A stretch of 64,000 nucleotides of DNA from Neovahlkampfia damariscottae (GCA_016618085.1 JABLTG010000095.1:1-64000), one strand, 5' to 3'; positions 44,921 through 57,035 are shown, counted from the stretch's first letter. Notes: generated by a model not told the origin, from the letters alone. A program made the numbers and translations.

Positions 44921-46513
44921 TTATTCACCATTTAACATAGATAACTCTTTTTTTAATTGATCTAAATCTTCTTCATTACATGCAGCTGGTGTTTCAAAAT
45001 CTAAAGTATAATAACACATTGAAGGTTCATCAACATTCATTAATTGTTCATTAAGACCACATTTAATTCTAACATGAGCAGATCTATTTGGACCATTCCA
45101 ACAAGCTATATCGAAAAGTAAAAAAAAAAAAATCAAACATTGTCCATTGGTGTATTTCATTGTTTTTTTTTCTACATCCCAAGAATCCCAATTTCCTAAA
45201 TGTGTTGATGATCCATCTTTTGATTTTTGATGGGAATTTGAAAACAAACAAACTTCATAAGTGTATTGTTTATCGACAACATTAAAACATTTATCCTTGA
45301 GTACAAAAAACGCTGAATGACCTGCGCTGAAACCAACATCTTTTTGTAACATTTCAAGTTCAGATTTCAATGGTTCTACTTTTGATTGTTGTTCTGCATG
45401 TTTTTTTCTTGCTTCTTCCGCTTCTGTTCGGTTAAAATTGTACGAATGATAAAATAAAAGGAATTTATGATAAAATTGTGTGATCTTTTTTACAGTATTT
45501 GTAAAAAAGCCTTTTCAGGATTAGTGGTTGATTATTTAAAGAGGTGTTTGATGTCTTACCTTCGTTGACCACTTGAGGTGGTTTTTGTTCTTCCTGTTTA
45601 GTTTCAGGTTCTTTTACTTCTTCTTTTGGTTTCTCTTCTTCTTTTTTCTCTTCTTCTTTTGGTTTTTCTCCTTCCTTTTTTTTTTCTTCTTCTTCCAAAA
45701 ATTTTACGAATGGATTATCAGCATCTTTTGGTTTTTCTTCACCAAGTAATTTGTTTTCATCTTCAAATTTCTTTGCTTCTTCTTGGTGTTTTTTCATTTC
45801 TTCGTCTTTTTCAATTGCTTTTTCTGCATTTTCAACTTGTTCAAGTTGATTTTTTTTTGCTTCCAATTCTTTTAAAATTGTATCTTCTCTTTCAAATTCA
45901 ACTTTAACTTCATTTAATCTTTTTGTTTTTTCTTCTAATGTTTTTGCTGCTTGTGAAACATATTCACTTTTTTTAATAAGTGCTGCTTGGAATTCAACAA
46001 TTTTTTCAGTCAATTCTTTTCTAATATTTTCACCTTTACAATATTAATAAAGAATTCATTTTTCTTTACCTGCTTGTTTACAAGTATTTTGACATGTTAT
46101 TTTTCCATCGTTTTCATCAGAACCATCACAACAATCTTGAATTTTTAGTTTTTGACATTAATTTCAAATACCACAACTACCATCATTTACAATAGATGAG
46201 TGAACAAATTTTGGATAAAATCCAACCTGAAGAGAAAAGCTTTGTTAATTTATTTTTTTTTTACATTTTTACAATAAAATTTTGATTCTTCAATGTAACT
46301 GCAAGCACTTGTTCCAGGTTCATCTGAACCGTCTTCACAATCACAATAGTCATCATTTATTCTGTCAAAAGGAATAGTTTTTTTTCCATCAAAACATTGA
46401 AAGTTTCCATTGTTGTTGACAAATTTAACTTGTGTTTCTGGTGATGATCCTAAAATAACTTGAGCTTGAACAATTGAATATACAATTGCCAAAATAAAAA
46501 TTAACTTGTTCAT
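44921..46513 (-). CDS. PRKCSH: Glucosidase II beta subunit
   Basis: Six exons (46265-46513, 46172-46226, 46070-46135, 45560-46033, 45139-45423, 44921-45105) give 437 residues. A signal peptide ([17 protein letters not shown]) is followed by paired LDL-receptor class A-like repeats ([17 protein letters not shown] and [12 protein letters not shown]), a long coiled coil (residues about 115-280, Glu/Lys-rich) and the C-terminal mannose-6-phosphate-receptor-homology domain ([30 protein letters not shown]-like end). It recruits the catalytic alpha subunit and N-glycans for glucose trimming in ER quality control. There is no C-terminal HDEL (ends MLNGE). The 136-nt intron at 45424-45559 is the longest in the window. 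Confidence 0.9.
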
Positions 46514-46689
46514 CAGTTTCTTCTCAATTAAAAAATGAAATGATTGGACCGAGGAGATTCTCCGTTTTTATTGGTAGGATTGTCAGTATTGGTAAAACTC
46601 TTGGATTTTATCACTTTGAACCTCATCTATTTTTTGTTATTTGAGAGATTTCTTTTTCTCAGTAGATTTTGTTGACCAATCAAATCAAC

Positions 46690-49600
46690 ATGTTTTTTGC
46701 TCAACAAAACTTCGATGAAGATGATCAATTTGATGAAGACTATGATGATGAACGATTTGATTTTTTTGATAGAAGAGAAACTGCTGTATACAACCCAAAA
46801 AATTCAGCTAAGCCGTTTCAATTCGAAAATTCAAAACTATACTGCCACAACCCACCAAATTATTTAGAATTCACAAAACAAAAAATAGATTTATGCTTAA
46901 AAAAAGATCTTCCAAAAGACTTTTTCGTTTGTCATGGAAAAATGGAATTACCTTTGATTAAAATCAATGATGACTATTTACTTAAATACCCATGTGACAA
47001 ACAAATGTGTGAAACGTTGATTAAAGATTCAGATCAAGCTCCTTTTGGAAGAGGTGAAGAAACTATTGTTGATACCACGATCAGAAACAGTTGGCAAGTT
47101 AATAAAAAAATAGAATTTTTATCTTCAGAATTAGATAATTCAACTTCAGAGAATAATTCAATTTTAAAGGATATTCAAGCTAAATTATCTCCTGGTTGCT
47201 CCTTAATACGTTCTGAATTTTACAAAATGTTAGTTTATGAAAAAGGATCTCATTTTAAAAGACATAAAGACACAATTAGAGGATTTAATCATTTTGGAAC
47301 TTTAATCATTTTCTTACCTACTTTTTATGAAGGTGGTGAATTTCAAGTTCGTCATTTAGATGAAGAAGAAGAATATCAATTTTCATTAGATGAAAAGAAA
47401 TTCAATTTATCACATTGTGATTGGGTTGCTTTTTTTACTGATTGTGAACATGAAATTAAAGAGATCAAAAAAGGATATAGAGTTGCCTTGACATTTCAAT
47501 TATATTATGAAGGTGCAAATGCACCAAGTTTAGTTGGCACTGAAAAAATGAACGTTATCAATGAAATTCAATATCACCATGATTCAATATTAGATTTAAT
47601 AGAAGGGAATCCTATTGGATTAATGCTATCCCATCAATATTCAGAGAAAACTTTAAAATCTGATTCATTAAAGGGTAAAGATGCAACTTATTTTCAATTG
47701 TTTTCAAGAAATCAAAAATACAAAGTTCAATTAATTCAAGTTGAAATTGATATTACAACAAATGAATATGAAGATGAAGATTTTTACAAGTTAACATTGA
47801 AAGATTTTGATTCAAAAGTTTTCTTTTTAAACGATTGGAAAGAAGTAAAATTGATTCGTAGAAATTATCGTGAAAATGAAACTGGAAATGAAGGAACTGA
47901 AATTTCGTATCAATATCTTCATGGAGCTATTATCATTTCAAGAAATGAAGAAGTTGAAAAATCATCAAAAAAAACAAGAATTGATGTTGATTCGTTTATC
48001 CAAAAAATTGATATCCTATTCACACCTTCATCATCAGAATCTCAAATGGAATCCCAACAATTAGGAAGTCAAGATGATTTTTTAGTGGTTGAAAATAACT
48101 CTTCGGAATCAGAACCATTGTTAGAAATACCACAATTGATGAATGAATTATACTCCATCATTAGAGAATCATCAAATAATGTTCATGTTATTTTTTATGT
48201 TTTGAAAAAAGTTTCAACTAAAAAACCAAATTCTGAGCTTTTAAATTTTATATCTTTTGTATCATTTTTGTTGATGGGATTCTTATTCAAAACTAAAGAA
48301 AAATTGAATAATGATGAAATTAAAAAACTTAAAGAAATTCATAAATTCTCATTGAAATATAATCACAAAAAAAAGAAACAAAAAACTCCAACAAAAAGCA
48401 CTATATACAGGGAAAATATACACAGAGAAGAAATTGAGTTTTCAAATGAACTATTCTATTTTAAAGATTGTATAAAATTATCATCTATTGATGATTTCAA
48501 CACCAAAGAAATTATTGAAATTTCAGATGGTAATTTTGAAATAGATGCAGATGAATCTATTGATTTGATCAAAATGAGAATCGTTCAAGCATTTAAAATG
48601 AATAAATTCAAAGACTACAAAAATTTAAGTCATTATTTAGTCAAAGAAATCATTGCCAAAGAAGTAAACACAAATGAAATTTTTCAACATGCAAAATTCT
48701 TAATTCCTTACAGTGAAGAAAAATCAATCATTTTATTTTTCAGGATATTTAAAGAACAAGCAACAAATCCAAGTTTTAAGGATCATTTTTTCAAATTGAT
48801 ATTTTCATTAAATAAGAATAGAGAAGATTATGTTGGCACTTTATTTAATCTTTGTATTGAAAATTTGAGTGTTTATATTGCAAATAATTATTACCCAAAG
48901 AAACAAAAAGAAGCATGTGAAGTTCTTTTGACATTGGCTGACGAAAAAATTGGATTTCTTTCTTTCAGTTTATTTGTTAATTTATTTAAATATGCAAGTA
49001 TTTATCCAAATAAATTACCAGAAGTAATACAAAATTTACTCAACGAGAAACAAAATTATTTGGTTTATAATTTTTGTGTATTGAATCCAAACATGTTATC
49101 CAAGAAATCATTAGCATTATTTTTGAAATCAGCTGATAAATATCAATTGAAGAAAATATATGATAATATGTTACCAAAAATGATAAAGGAATATAATAGA
49201 GGAAATTTATGGGCCAATATCCACTCATTGAGTCCAACGATTAAAAAGATATTCTTTGATCCAGTGGAGTATAAAGATGTTTCAATTGATTACATTTATC
49301 ATTTGTTAGAATCAAATCCAACTTTTTATAATGCAACCAAAAACATTACAGACATCATTGATGATTTTTTTGAAAATGATAATGTTGAAAAGATTTTTGA
49401 GAATTTAGAAAAAGTGAACAATCCTTCGTTATCACTTTATTTCATTGAAAAAATTGAAAATAATCCAAAATTCAAACAATTGATTTTGAAACATTTGACT
49501 TTTATTTTTTCAAATTTTCAAGCAACACCTAAAACATTTGGTGATAATTGTGCAATGTGCAAGAAGGTTCATCATTTCTTATACAATTCATCAAATAAGA

Positions 49601-49866
49601 CTCTGAGTATTAAGAAAAATGGTCATCACATCAATCAGCATGTTGCAACCTTTAGATATTCCAAGATTTTGAATCTTGCAGCTGGATTTTCAAATGCCTC
49701 ATTGGTAAGAAATCAAAATGAAAATGAAAATGTGCAATCAATTTTGAGCAAATTAAGAAAAATTCAAAATAAATTACTTGGAAATGGTATCACAAAACCA
49801 ATTGAAATTGTGGAGAATGAAAAAACAACTTCAAAAAATTCAAAGATAGTTATTGAAATTGATTAG
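46690..49866 (+). CDS. Large 2OG-Fe(II) oxygenase-like protein
   Basis: A single-exon protein of 1058 residues. Residues about 110-280 resemble the 2OG-Fe(II) dioxygenase family found in many fungi and protists: APFGRGEETIVDTTIRNSWQ, then FKRHKDTIRGFNHFGTLIIF with the HxD iron ligands, GGEFQVRH, and HCDWVAFFTDCEHEIKEIK with GYRVALTF, supplying the distal His and Arg. The remaining 780 residues are Lys/Glu-rich, predicted mostly helical, and unrecognised. The substrate is unknown. No signal peptide. CCAATCAA lies just before the ATG, and the glucosidase II beta gene starts 176 bp away in the other direction. A second 2OG oxygenase is at 555-3250. Confidence 0.75.
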   Translation: MFFAQQNFDEDDQFDEDYDDERFDFFDRRETAVYNPKNSAKPFQFENSKLYCHNPPNYLEFTKQKIDLCLKKDLPKDFFVCHGKMELPLIKINDDYLLKYPCDKQMCETLIKDSDQAPFGRGEETIVDTTIRNSWQVNKKIEFLSSELDNSTSENNSILKDIQAKLSPGCSLIRSEFYKMLVYEKGSHFKRHKDTIRGFNHFGTLIIFLPTFYEGGEFQVRHLDEEEEYQFSLDEKKFNLSHCDWVAFFTDCEHEIKEIKKGYRVALTFQLYYEGANAPSLVGTEKMNVINEIQYHHDSILDLIEGNPIGLMLSHQYSEKTLKSDSLKGKDATYFQLFSRNQKYKVQLIQVEIDITTNEYEDEDFYKLTLKDFDSKVFFLNDWKEVKLIRRNYRENETGNEGTEISYQYLHGAIIISRNEEVEKSSKKTRIDVDSFIQKIDILFTPSSSESQMESQQLGSQDDFLVVENNSSESEPLLEIPQLMNELYSIIRESSNNVHVIFYVLKKVSTKKPNSELLNFISFVSFLLMGFLFKTKEKLNNDEIKKLKEIHKFSLKYNHKKKKQKTPTKSTIYRENIHREEIEFSNELFYFKDCIKLSSIDDFNTKEIIEISDGNFEIDADESIDLIKMRIVQAFKMNKFKDYKNLSHYLVKEIIAKEVNTNEIFQHAKFLIPYSEEKSIILFFRIFKEQATNPSFKDHFFKLIFSLNKNREDYVGTLFNLCIENLSVYIANNYYPKKQKEACEVLLTLADEKIGFLSFSLFVNLFKYASIYPNKLPEVIQNLLNEKQNYLVYNFCVLNPNMLSKKSLALFLKSADKYQLKKIYDNMLPKMIKEYNRGNLWANIHSLSPTIKKIFFDPVEYKDVSIDYIYHLLESNPTFYNATKNITDIIDDFFENDNVEKIFENLEKVNNPSLSLYFIEKIENNPKFKQLILKHLTFIFSNFQATPKTFGDNCAMCKKVHHFLYNSSNKTLSIKKNGHHINQHVATFRYSKILNLAAGFSNASLVRNQNENENVQSILSKLRKIQNKLLGNGITKPIEIVENEKTTSKNSKIVIEID

Positions 49867-49940
49867 ATCTTAAACTTGTTCATCATTCAATTTCTTTTTT
49901 CTTGTATCTGTGAAAAGAAATAGTGTAGAATAAAAACCAT

Positions 49941-52040
49941 TTATTTTGATCCTTCAGTATCTGTTTTTCTTTTCTTTTTCCATTGATGAGCAATTTCGAG
50001 AATTTTCAATTTCGAATTTGATGTATTAGTTTCGTCATCTGGAAACAAATAATCATAATATTCTTCCCAAAGATATCCACGATTACCATCAGCAGATTCA
50101 ATTGGTCTTCTTTTTTTGATTCTCTTTGGAAATTTTTTGATGATATTATCAACCAAATCTTCATTTCCAAATTTTTCTTCAAAATCTTTCCAAGATTCCA
50201 AACACATTAATCTTTGTTCTTTCATTTCTAATTCATTTTCATCTTTTTCCATTGATCCTGTTTTGAAGTATTTATAAGATCTTTCAAAAATATCTCTTGC
50301 CCTATCAATTTCATCAATTGATGATTCAAATAAAGCAAATGAAGTCCATACTTTCACATGTTTTGTTCTTTGCAATAAATTCTCATACAAATTCCTTGTA
50401 TTATCATATTCTTTTTGTTTAATTTCAAAATCAATGAAATTTTTCCAAATAACTTCTGGCATATCTAATTCATCTTGACCAATTGCCAAATTATAAATTG
50501 ATCTTGATCTTTCAATTTCATCTAATTTTTCTTCTAAAATTGCATAATCTTTCCATGCTTCACAATTTGATGGATTAAATTCAAGATATTTTTGATATAA
50601 ATTTCTAACTCGATCAACATTTCCCAAAGAATATTCAATTGAAATATAAAATTTAAATAATTTATCTTTTGGTGCAATTCCTAAAGCATGACCTAATATC
50701 TTTCTCATTTCATCAATATTCTTTTGTCTTAATTCAAATTGTGAATACATGATCCATACTTTTGAAAAAGAGAATTTTTTATGTGGAATAACTTTTAAAC
50801 ATGATTTAAAGATTTCTCTTGTTTTTTCAACATCTTTTGCTGTTAATTCTGTATACACTGCATAATTCAACCATAAATAAATGTACCTTTTCCAATATTT
50901 TTTTTCTTCAATTGGTGGAATATTTGATATTGATCTTTCAAAAATTTCAATTAATTTTTCATGATTATTCTCTTCTAATCTAATATATTCAAACCATAAA
51001 TCATAATTTTCAGGTGTTTTTTTAATTTCTTCTTCATAATAGAATCTCTTTTTTCCAATAATTACATCTTCAATACCTTTTCTATCTCCATATTGTTTTT
51101 CAAATTCATTAAATCTTTTATAAATATCTTGAGCTATTTCTTTTGAAACATTATCTAATGCATATTTATAAATTACTCTTGCTCTTTCAATTTCATTGGA
51201 TCTTTCTTCAAATTTAGCAAATTCTATAAATAGCTTTTCTTCGTTTTCTTTACCAATACAATGATCAATAGCTCTTTCAAATATATCTCTTGCTTTTTCA
51301 ATTTCATTATTTTTTTCTTCAAATCTTCCATAATAAATCCAACTCTCAACCAATGGAAATACAAGAACAAATCTTTCAAGAATTTTTCTTGCTTTTTCAA
51401 TTTCACCATATCTTACTTCCATTTTTATATAAGTTTTCCATGCATTTGCATCAGGTTGCCATTCTAACCATCTTTCAAAAACTTTTCTTGCTCCAATTAC
51501 ATTTCCAAGCATTTCTTCCATATAAGCATATTTATACCATAACTGATCAATTCTAGGTAATAATTGAACAGCTCTATCCCAAACATTTCTTGCATGATTT
51601 ATGAATTTATTTTTCATTTCCATTTCTGTATACTTTAACCAAATGGTTGTGTTTTTGTAATCAACATCTAAAGCTCTTTCATAAATAGATCTTGCTCTTT
51701 CAAAATCTTTTTGTCCTTCTTCCCATTTTGCGTATTTCAACCATGAAACTATTAAATTTCTATTTCTACGAATTTTATCTTCAAAACCTTTTCTTTTTCG
51801 TTGTCTGTACTCTTCAAGTTCTTCTAAATCTGTTATAGTTTGTTTTGGTTTTGGTGGTTCAACTTCTTGATTATCAACTGCTTCTCTTAAAATTTGTTCA
51901 GCAGTAATTTGAATCGGAGCTGGAGCTCTATTTTTGACTCTACCACTTCTGATAGCAACACTTTGAGATTTTTCCATTTCATTAAATGATTCTTGTAGTT
52001 CAGAAAATGACAGTTTTTCTCTGAACTTTTTTGTAGTCAT
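49941..52040 (-). CDS. CRNKL1: Pre-mRNA splicing factor CLF1/CRNKL1 (Syf3)
   Basis: A single-exon protein of 699 residues made almost entirely of HAT (half-a-TPR) repeats, for example ARSIYERALDVDYKNTTIWL and NARNVWDRAVQLLPRIDQLW-type units; human CRNKL1 core length is similar. The N-terminus (MTTKKFREKLSFSELQ region, QITAEQILREA) matches the family. It is a scaffold of the Prp19-associated (NTC) complex, bridging snRNPs in the activated spliceosome. ATG 52040 is preferred to an upstream in-frame non-ATG extension because CCAAT lies between them. Other NTC-linked genes here are SYF2 and, more distantly, SPF30. Confidence 0.95.
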   Translation of the reverse strand: MTTKKFREKLSFSELQESFNEMEKSQSVAIRSGRVKNRAPAPIQITAEQILREAVDNQEVEPPKPKQTITDLEELEEYRQRKRKGFEDKIRRNRNLIVSWLKYAKWEEGQKDFERARSIYERALDVDYKNTTIWLKYTEMEMKNKFINHARNVWDRAVQLLPRIDQLWYKYAYMEEMLGNVIGARKVFERWLEWQPDANAWKTYIKMEVRYGEIEKARKILERFVLVFPLVESWIYYGRFEEKNNEIEKARDIFERAIDHCIGKENEEKLFIEFAKFEERSNEIERARVIYKYALDNVSKEIAQDIYKRFNEFEKQYGDRKGIEDVIIGKKRFYYEEEIKKTPENYDLWFEYIRLEENNHEKLIEIFERSISNIPPIEEKKYWKRYIYLWLNYAVYTELTAKDVEKTREIFKSCLKVIPHKKFSFSKVWIMYSQFELRQKNIDEMRKILGHALGIAPKDKLFKFYISIEYSLGNVDRVRNLYQKYLEFNPSNCEAWKDYAILEEKLDEIERSRSIYNLAIGQDELDMPEVIWKNFIDFEIKQKEYDNTRNLYENLLQRTKHVKVWTSFALFESSIDEIDRARDIFERSYKYFKTGSMEKDENELEMKEQRLMCLESWKDFEEKFGNEDLVDNIIKKFPKRIKKRRPIESADGNRGYLWEEYYDYLFPDDETNTSNSKLKILEIAHQWKKKRKTDTEGSK

Positions 52041-52107
52041 CACTTCTGATTTGTTTTTTGTTTGGATTGGTTGAAGAAGAATATGCAATTATTGGTTGAA
52101 TTTTTAT

Positions 52108-53055
52108 TCACAATTTTTTCTTTTTTTTCAAATAAAAAATAGTCCTAATAATATAAGCACCAATACCAAACCATGTAAATGCATATGTAGCATGTGTAAA
52201 AGGTGTTATTCTGAAAAATCTATTCGATTCTTCAACATCAATTAAATAAGGTTGATTTTCAAAATTTGGAATTTCATCTGTGAGGTAAAAATTAATGTTT
52301 ATATTCTTACATAATTGATCTATCAAAATTGGGGTTGTTTTTAATGAGGTAAATTTTTGAAAAATTGTTGGTTTGGTTGTTAAAAAAAAATTATTTTTCA
52401 CATGGATATCATCGCCTACTAGAGATCCAGTAGTCTCTTCTCTACGTATTATACCCTCTATTGTAACAGTTCCTTCAATATTTCTCTCCTTTGATTCAAT
52501 TTTATATTCTGGTTCCCAACCTAAAAATTGAATAAATAATTTTTGTGTTTACCTTTAGATTTCCGAATGTTTTAATTTTTTATTATGAGCATTACCTCTG
52601 TTGACCCAAATAGTAACTCTAAAAAATTAATTTTTGCATTTGATAAAGACAAACCCATCTGTTGTGGTAAAAGGTACAATTACGTTATATCCCAATTTTT
52701 CCGAGTCTTTATCAACTATTTCATCTTTTTTTGGAAAACTTTTGGGTCCAACAAAAACCTCTAAAATATATTAATTTGAGTATTATTAAACCATCTTCGT
52801 TGTGAAATTTTCCAGTCAATGAAACTTTACGATAATAAAATGGATCAATTGTATCACTAAAATAATTTAATAAATCAACTTAAACCTTATTTCTTTTGAG
52901 AATTGAATTGGTTCTAAATTTAATTTTTCATTTCTCTCTTTTATTTGATTCACTTTCCAATTATATCTTCTTACTTGCCATGTACCTAACACAGCTGTTG
53001 CTGTTAATGGAGCACCAAAAAATATAATCTTTGAAAATAAACTTCTTGACTTCAT
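52108..53055 (-). CDS. SURF1: SURF1 cytochrome c oxidase assembly factor
   Basis: Five exons (52886-53055, 52792-52856, 52655-52760, 52596-52618, 52108-52520) close to 258 residues. The N-terminal membrane helix contains the family motif LGTWQVRRYNWK, the middle has YYRKVSLTGKF and the VTIWVNRGW segment (split by two introns around a 23-nt exon), and the second membrane helix near the C-terminus reads THATYAFTWFGIGAYI. SURF1 is an inner-mitochondrial-membrane protein needed for haem a insertion into COX1. The 75-nt last intron contains an internal AG|GT pair. Confidence 0.9.
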
Positions 53056-53101
53056 TCAAAAAAAAAAGTATTATCCAATCAAAAAAAAAATAATTCAAAG
53101 T

Positions 53102-56013
53102 TTATTCCAACAATTTTTGCATATTTTTTTCAAAGAGAGGAGTAAAACCAACTTCTGCTGTTTTAGTTGACAATTGAATTGTTTTTGAATTTGGTGGAAT
53201 TCCAACTTCACAAATTACAGTAACCTTACCATTTGGAATTGTTAATTGAGAAGAAAAATAAAGATTTGACTATTGAATTTAAAAATAAATAATAGTAACT
53301 TACTTGTTGTTGAGTAACATGTTTAGCAATAAAGAAAATATTGTTTGAGTGTAATTTTGAAATAATTGTATCTGGGTCAACTGTTGAAGCATTAATTGAA
53401 ACTGTATGTTCTTGTTCATCTGGAATACTTTTCCAAAGAGCTAAAAATTCCTTTTCAAAAAATTTGTCAAAAAATATTTTTTTCTTACATTCTTTTCAAC
53501 TTGACCACTTTCTTCAAGAACTGAAGTCAAATCAACAAAATCTTGAAAATATAAAACACCTAATTGATTCACTTTTAAAGCTGTTTGAAGCGCATTTGAG
53601 TTTCCAAAAGCTTGTTGTCCTTTTGGTACAAGTGGAAGTTTAGTTTCATAATAAGAACCTGCATTGATATCAGGAACATTTAAAGGAGCACCAGGTGCAA
53701 ATCCAAAAGCATTTTTGTTGAATTTAATAGCAAATCCATTGAGAGGACCATTTGTACGATTTGTGAGTTTTAAGTTATACATAGCAGTTCCATTTGCTCT
53801 TGTAACAATACCTTCAACTTGAAGACCTTTCCCTTTTTCTGGTGTTAATAACATATTATATTGAATAGAAGGAACTTCTTCAACTTGTGTTGGTGTTGAA
53901 CTACCTCCAAATAAATCATCAAATGACATACCACTACCTCCTGTTGATGTTTGTGGTTTTTGAGTAGTTGTACTTGGAGAATCTCCAAAATCAAGTAATG
54001 AGTCCATAGTTGGAAGAGTTTGTTGAACTGGTTTTGAAGTAGAACCATTTTCTTGTGGTTTTTCATAATCATTTTCTTCTTCTTCATCATCATAAGCAGT
54101 TGAAGTGACCTTTTTTTTGTAGTCTGGAACAAAAAGTTCTGGTGGTTTATGATAAACTGAAGCAAGAGATGAAATGTGAACCAAAAGTTCGTTTAAAAGT
54201 TGAGTAGAAAGATCTGAAGCATCATCTCTAATGACAGGTTTTTCACCAAGAACAATTTCTTCTGCTGTTTTTCCACCAACTGAAAGTAAACGATAATAAA
54301 CATAACCTCTATCTCTTAAATCTGGATTATCTGATTCTTTTGTTGCTAAAGTTAAAACTCTTGTAACTAAAGTTTCAGCAACGCTTGGTCTTTTTAAAAA
54401 TAATTTCACACAAGCAGTAAGTAATTGAAGTTGAACAAGTGAAGATTCATCATGAAAAGTGTCAGCAAAGACATCTAATAATTCATCAGCGTTTTCAATT
54501 CTTTCACCATATTCACCAATAATCCAAATCATTGATGCTTTTGCTTCAGGTTCATCACTTTTAAAAAATAATTAGTATTCTTTTGACTTACAGAGTATCA
54601 AGGTTTTCACAAAGAACTCCAATAATACCTTCATATTGATTTGGATATTTTCTAAAGATGTCTTTAATAACAATAATAGCTTCTTGAACAACGTAATTAA
54701 TTTTTGTTTTGATTAATTCTAAAAGAACATCAATACATTTTTGTGCTGCTTTTTCAAGTTTAATAGCACATCTACCAATAGCTCTAACACTTCTTCTGAC
54801 GAATTGAATATCAACTTCACTTGAGTATTCTTGGAATTCTAATAAAATTGTTTCAATATTTCTTTCTGAAGCCAATTGAACTAAAATATCAAGTTTTTCT
54901 AATTTAACATAAATTGGATCATTATATTTGCAGAAGAAAACTTTGAAATCTTTTGCCAAAATAGTTGGTCTTTTTTGAACAACCAATGAAATATTACGAA
55001 GAGCAACATATTGAATTTCTGGTTTTGAATTTAACAAAGTAACAAGTGGAGCTGTTAATTTTTTTGCAAATACTTTGTTAACTTCAGCATCTTTAATTTT
55101 GTTCATCATTTTCATTACAATTTTAACAGCTGAAAGAATAACAGCTGAATTTGCATGAGCCAAACGTGGAACAACTCTTTCAGCAATTTGAATCGCTTCT
55201 TTTTCTGTATCAGGTTCATAATTTACAAGTGAATCTAAAATGTAAATTTGACCCCATCTTGTGATAAAAATTAATTTTAAAATATCAAAATCTTACTCTG
55301 TGCATTCATTTAAAGCAGAAAGAAGGGTGTTTATAACTTTAGTACTAAAATCAACAATTCTGTCTTTTGAGTATTCTTGAATTTCAGTTAATGAAGCAAT
55401 AGCATTTGCAATAACCATAGGATTTGCATCACTAATTAATTTCTTGTAAAAAATTAAAAAAAACTCATTTCTTACGGTCAAATCATCAATGAAACCTTTT
55501 TCAACTGTAAGTTCTGGATTTAAATCAAATAACTTAGCAACAGCAATAGCAGCTGTTTTTCTAACATAAGGGTCTTTATCTGAAAGTGTTCTTTGAAGTG
55601 GTTCAGCCAAATAATCAATAATTTTATTAACCCTAATACAACCCATAGTTCTAACAGCCAAAGCTCTAACCAAAGGGTTATCATGTTTTGAGTCCTAAAT
55701 TAAATTATAAATTCAAAAAAAATAATAATACTTGAACAAAAGTATTTACTGCCATCATTGCGAGGTCAGGGTTTGATTTTGCGTAATTCATAACATAAAG
55801 GTAAACAAGTTTTTTTAATTCGATATTGTTTGTTGATATACTTTTTAAAACTTCTGGAAATAAACTAGAAACGTCTTTTCCGACAGTCATTGCTGCGATA
55901 ACTTTTTTCACGGCGTCTTTACGGGTAGCTTCTTTTTCATGGTTTAACATTTCTTTCCATTCATGGATCTCACCCTTTTTGGTGGTACTAAAAAAATTTT
56001 GATTGTTGCTCAT
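53102..56013 (-). CDS. Beta-adaptin (AP-1/AP-2 large subunit)
   Basis: Seven exons (55732-56013, 55476-55694, 55297-55442, 54592-55257, 53489-54557, 53304-53450, 53102-53269) give 898 residues. The trunk starts with [20 protein letters not shown] and has HEAT-type repeats ([38 protein letters not shown]). A hinge of about 100 residues carries [12 protein letters not shown], resembling a clathrin box, then the appendage begins near [15 protein letters not shown]. Beta-adaptins link cargo-recognising adaptor complexes to clathrin at the trans-Golgi or plasma membrane; like many protists this gene may serve both AP-1 and AP-2. Confidence 0.93.
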
Positions 56014-56177
56014 GCTCTTCTAAAATTTTTGGTTTGGTTGATGAAAAGAAATGATTGGAGCAAATTAAACCAATAAAACATTGATGGAAAAATAAAAAAA
56101 ATAAACAGAAAAATCTTTGTTTCTATGAAAATAATTATTGGTAAAAAAAAATTGTTTTGTTTTCAATAAAATTTTTT

Positions 56178-57035
56178 TTATTCTTCTTCTTCACCACCTT
56201 CTTCTTTTGCTGCTTTCTTAGCGTATCTTTTTTCAACTACTTCTTTTTCTTCTTCTTGTTGTTTTGTTGATGTTGGAATGATTTTTGCATCAACCAAAGC
56301 CTTTTAAAGATAAAAATTAATTTTTTTTTAAATTATTACTTCATAACGTTCAGGAAAGTTTTGTTTGATATATTCTGTGATTGGTGAATTAACATTTGAT
56401 GGAACATATAAATCATATTCTTTAAGAACTTCTGTAATTTCAACAATTGCTTCTTCAGCATGATCTTCTTCTGCATTCAAAAGTTGATGGCTTACATAAC
56501 CACTTTTATAACCAAAACTTGTTTCATCAACAAACATTGTGATTGATTTACTGACTGAATATGTTTTAGTTGTTACATCAAATTCAGCAAAAGGAACGAC
56601 ACTTTTCTTTTGTTTTAAATCATCTTCTAATGAAATTTGAACTTTTTTTGTTGCGTCTTGTTGTAAATTCAAAGCACGACGAATTGATTTTTCACCAAAA
56701 TTTTCTGAATAAGTTGGTATTCTTTGTTTTCCAACATGACTTAAACCGTCAACTAAACAAGGTACTTTGCATTCCCATTGACCATCTTTTTGTGATAACC
56801 AAATGTCCTAATATTCAAAAAAAAAAAAAAAAATTACTTTTTTTGCAAGGTATAAATCTTCAGAATCATAATAAACATTTTTTGAAGATTTTTCAAAAAT
56901 TAAAGTCGCTTTTTCAGAAAGTTTTGGAGTGATATTCTTATCCGAAAGTACAAATTTAACATTTGTTACTAAATCATGTTTGAATGATTTTTGTGTTGTT
57001 AAAACTTTTTTTGTAGCTTTTCCTCTCAAAAACAT
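56178..57035 (-). CDS. CYTH-domain protein, thiamine-triphosphatase-like
   Basis: Three exons (56838-57035, 56340-56807, 56178-56300) give 262 residues. The order VYYDSEDLYLAKKDIWLS, WECKVPC, FDVTTKTYSV and DETSFGYKSG matches the beta-tunnel of the CYTH superfamily as seen in animal thiamine triphosphatase. The N-terminal ExExK motif typical of CYTH enzymes is weak (VKFVLSDKN), so substrate and activity are uncertain; triphosphate-containing substrates are likely. The C-terminus is Glu/Lys-rich. CCAATCATATAAAT precedes the ATG. The first intron has a run of 15 T. Confidence 0.6.
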
